From an uncultured Eubacteriales bacterium (GTDB lineage Bacteria; Bacillota; Clostridia; Oscillospirales; Oscillospiraceae), in assembly GCA_900554275.1 (NCBI GenBank), contig USGS01000082.1, positions 1 to 6,290 of the forward strand: a DNA stretch of 6,290 nucleotides. Reading direction: 5' to 3'. The position numbers and the translations under genes were made by a program. Shown in pieces: positions 5,417 to 6,290 of the stretch. Under the pieces are notes generated by a model. It saw only the letters and a list, made by a program, of their open reading frames with translations, was not told the DNA's origin and made no database searches. Each line of letters starts with the position of its first letter. Within the stretch, counting starts at the first letter, position 1.

Positions 5417-6290
5417 TCACGCTCCCAGCAAGCTCTGGTCAAAGGCGAACAGCGCCTCGTTAATCTCGAAGATGTCGTACTTCTTCTGCCTGATGAAATA
5501 CTCAATAATGACGTCGAACTTGCTGCTGGCGCTGAGAGCGTAGCCCGCGCGTGTGATGAGGTCGCGGGTCTCCGGCAGGCTCAGCTCCAGCGCGATGGCG
5601 AAGGCCACCGCCGTGGGCTTGGAAGGCTTGTAGTCCGGGTTGTTGCGGATCTTCGAGAACAGCTTGCGGTCTACATTGGCCTTTTTGTAAACCTCGGCGT
5701 CCTTTTTGCCGCTGCGGTCGATGAGCTTCAACAGCGTCTCTGAAAATCCGGTGTCCAAATGCGCAAGCGCCTCGTCCAGCCCGGAGGTCGCCATGGGCGC
5801 GTCCTCGCAGGCGGTCAGCATCCGGCTTTCAACGACGCCCATCCGGCGCATCCGCTCCCGGCGGGAGTCGGTGTGGGCATCCACATAGTGGTCGTCGATG
5901 TAGGCGGCGATGTCCGCGAAAAGCTTATTGCCGATCTGGTACGCCGCGCGGTCGAAAATGACGATGTACACCGTCATGTCGTTCTCTGCGAGGAATTCGC
6001 TGATGGTGTCCACCGCCACCCGGAGCGCCTGATCCTTGGGGTAACCGAAGATGCCGGAGGAGATCAGCGGAAATGCCACCGTCTCACAGCCGTGCTCCTT
6101 CGCCAGCGCAAGGCTGGTGCGATAGCAGGAGGCGAGTTGTTCCCGTTCGCCGTACTTACCGCCGTTCCACACAGGGCCCACGGTGTGGATGGTGTAGCGG
6201 CACGGCAGGCGGTACGCGCCGGTGATCTTGGCCTCGCCGGTTCGGCAACCGCCCAGCGTCCGGCACTCTTGGAGCAGCTCCGGTCCCGCC
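5417..6290 (-). CDS. Macro-domain protein with C-terminal HTH-like domain (5' end outside window)
   Basis: The frame enters from the right edge (first full codon at 6289) and 290 residues are visible. The macro domain binds ADP-ribose or its derivatives and in many cases removes ADP-ribose from targets. Seen: GPELLQECRTLGGC and GEAKIT, CRYTIHTVGPVWNGG, VAFPLISSGIFGYPKDQA (the phosphate-binding loop), and the closing helix. The first binding loop with the catalytic Asn/Asp/Gly residues lies outside the window. After a linker (about 150-185 of the visible part) comes a helical C-terminal domain, ETLLKLIDRSGKKDAEVYKK on to RKLFSKIRNN, PSKPTAVAFAIALEL and ETRDLITRAGYAL, which resembles a Cro/C1-type HTH found at the end of similar Firmicutes proteins. 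A GTG at 6181 is not the start, since macro homology continues upstream of it. First visible gene of the operon; the promoter is not in the window. Confidence 0.88.
   Translation of the reverse strand, partial: AGPELLQECRTLGGCRTGEAKITGAYRLPCRYTIHTVGPVWNGGKYGEREQLASCYRTSLALAKEHGCETVAFPLISSGIFGYPKDQALRVAVDTISEFLAENDMTVYIVIFDRAAYQIGNKLFADIAAYIDDHYVDAHTDSRRERMRRMGVVESRMLTACEDAPMATSGLDEALAHLDTGFSETLLKLIDRSGKKDAEVYKKANVDRKLFSKIRNNPDYKPSKPTAVAFAIALELSLPETRDLITRAGYALSASSKFDVIIEYFIRQKKYDIFEINEALFAFDQSLLGA

Noticed and set aside
5417..6181. GTG 6181 as the start of the macro-domain gene
   Set aside because: The 36 codons upstream, up to the window edge, continue the macro domain (GPELLQECRTLGGC and CRYTIHTV), so the true start is outside the window.
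1..6290. CRISPR array, tRNA/rRNA genes, insertion sequence ends or attachment sites
   Set aside because: No regularly spaced repeats, cloverleaf-like sequence, transposase or paired direct repeats were found by eye.

Overview
The window looks like a chromosomal segment of a fairly GC-rich Gram-positive anaerobe of the Clostridia, probably a gut Oscillospirales-type organism. This is inferred from strong GGAGG-type ribosome binding sites, GC-rich codon use, a CmpB-type membrane protein typical of Firmicutes, and the style of the macro/VWA/ADP-ribosylglycohydrolase proteins. No species can be named from the sequence alone.

Left block (1-1907, + strand): the 3' end of folD (C1-tetrahydrofolate metabolism) overlaps by ATGA with a complete formate/nitrite transporter (FNT) gene. 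A CmpB-family (PF06541) membrane protein follows after 9 bases. A hairpin with A- and T-tracts closes the block and can also serve the convergent gene beyond it. FolD and an FNT channel in one transcription unit suggest coupling of folate C1 flux to formate export or import.

Middle (1908-2589): a small putative lipoprotein on the - strand has its own good extended -10 promoter, with a perfect 8-bp inverted repeat lying at the predicted transcription start. The remaining roughly 300 bases hold nested dyads, the terminator of the right-hand operon and a small 7-bp inverted repeat. No convincing gene is seen there.

Right block (2590-6290, all - strand, read from 6290 leftwards): a compact operon of a macro-domain protein with a C-terminal HTH-like domain (5' end outside the window), an Nmad3-like protein of clearly lower GC, an ArsC/Spx-family thioredoxin-fold protein, a VWA protein with an intact MIDAS, and an ADP-ribosylglycohydrolase. 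Four of the five members are separated by gaps of 3-17 bases. The exception is the 78-base gap before the VWA gene, which holds two stem-loops, one of them pairing with the VWA ribosome binding site. The operon ends at an intrinsic terminator (2467-2505).

The ADP-ribosylglycohydrolase reading frame is broken near 3288-3290, and its 3' end runs in frame into a truncated GIY-YIG nuclease remnant. Macro domain and ADP-ribosylglycohydrolase together point to handling of ADP-ribose adducts or NAD-derived nucleotides. The Nmad3-like protein hints at a nucleic-acid or nucleotide substrate. This joint role is inference; the operon as a whole and the decay of its last gene are the main points of interest.
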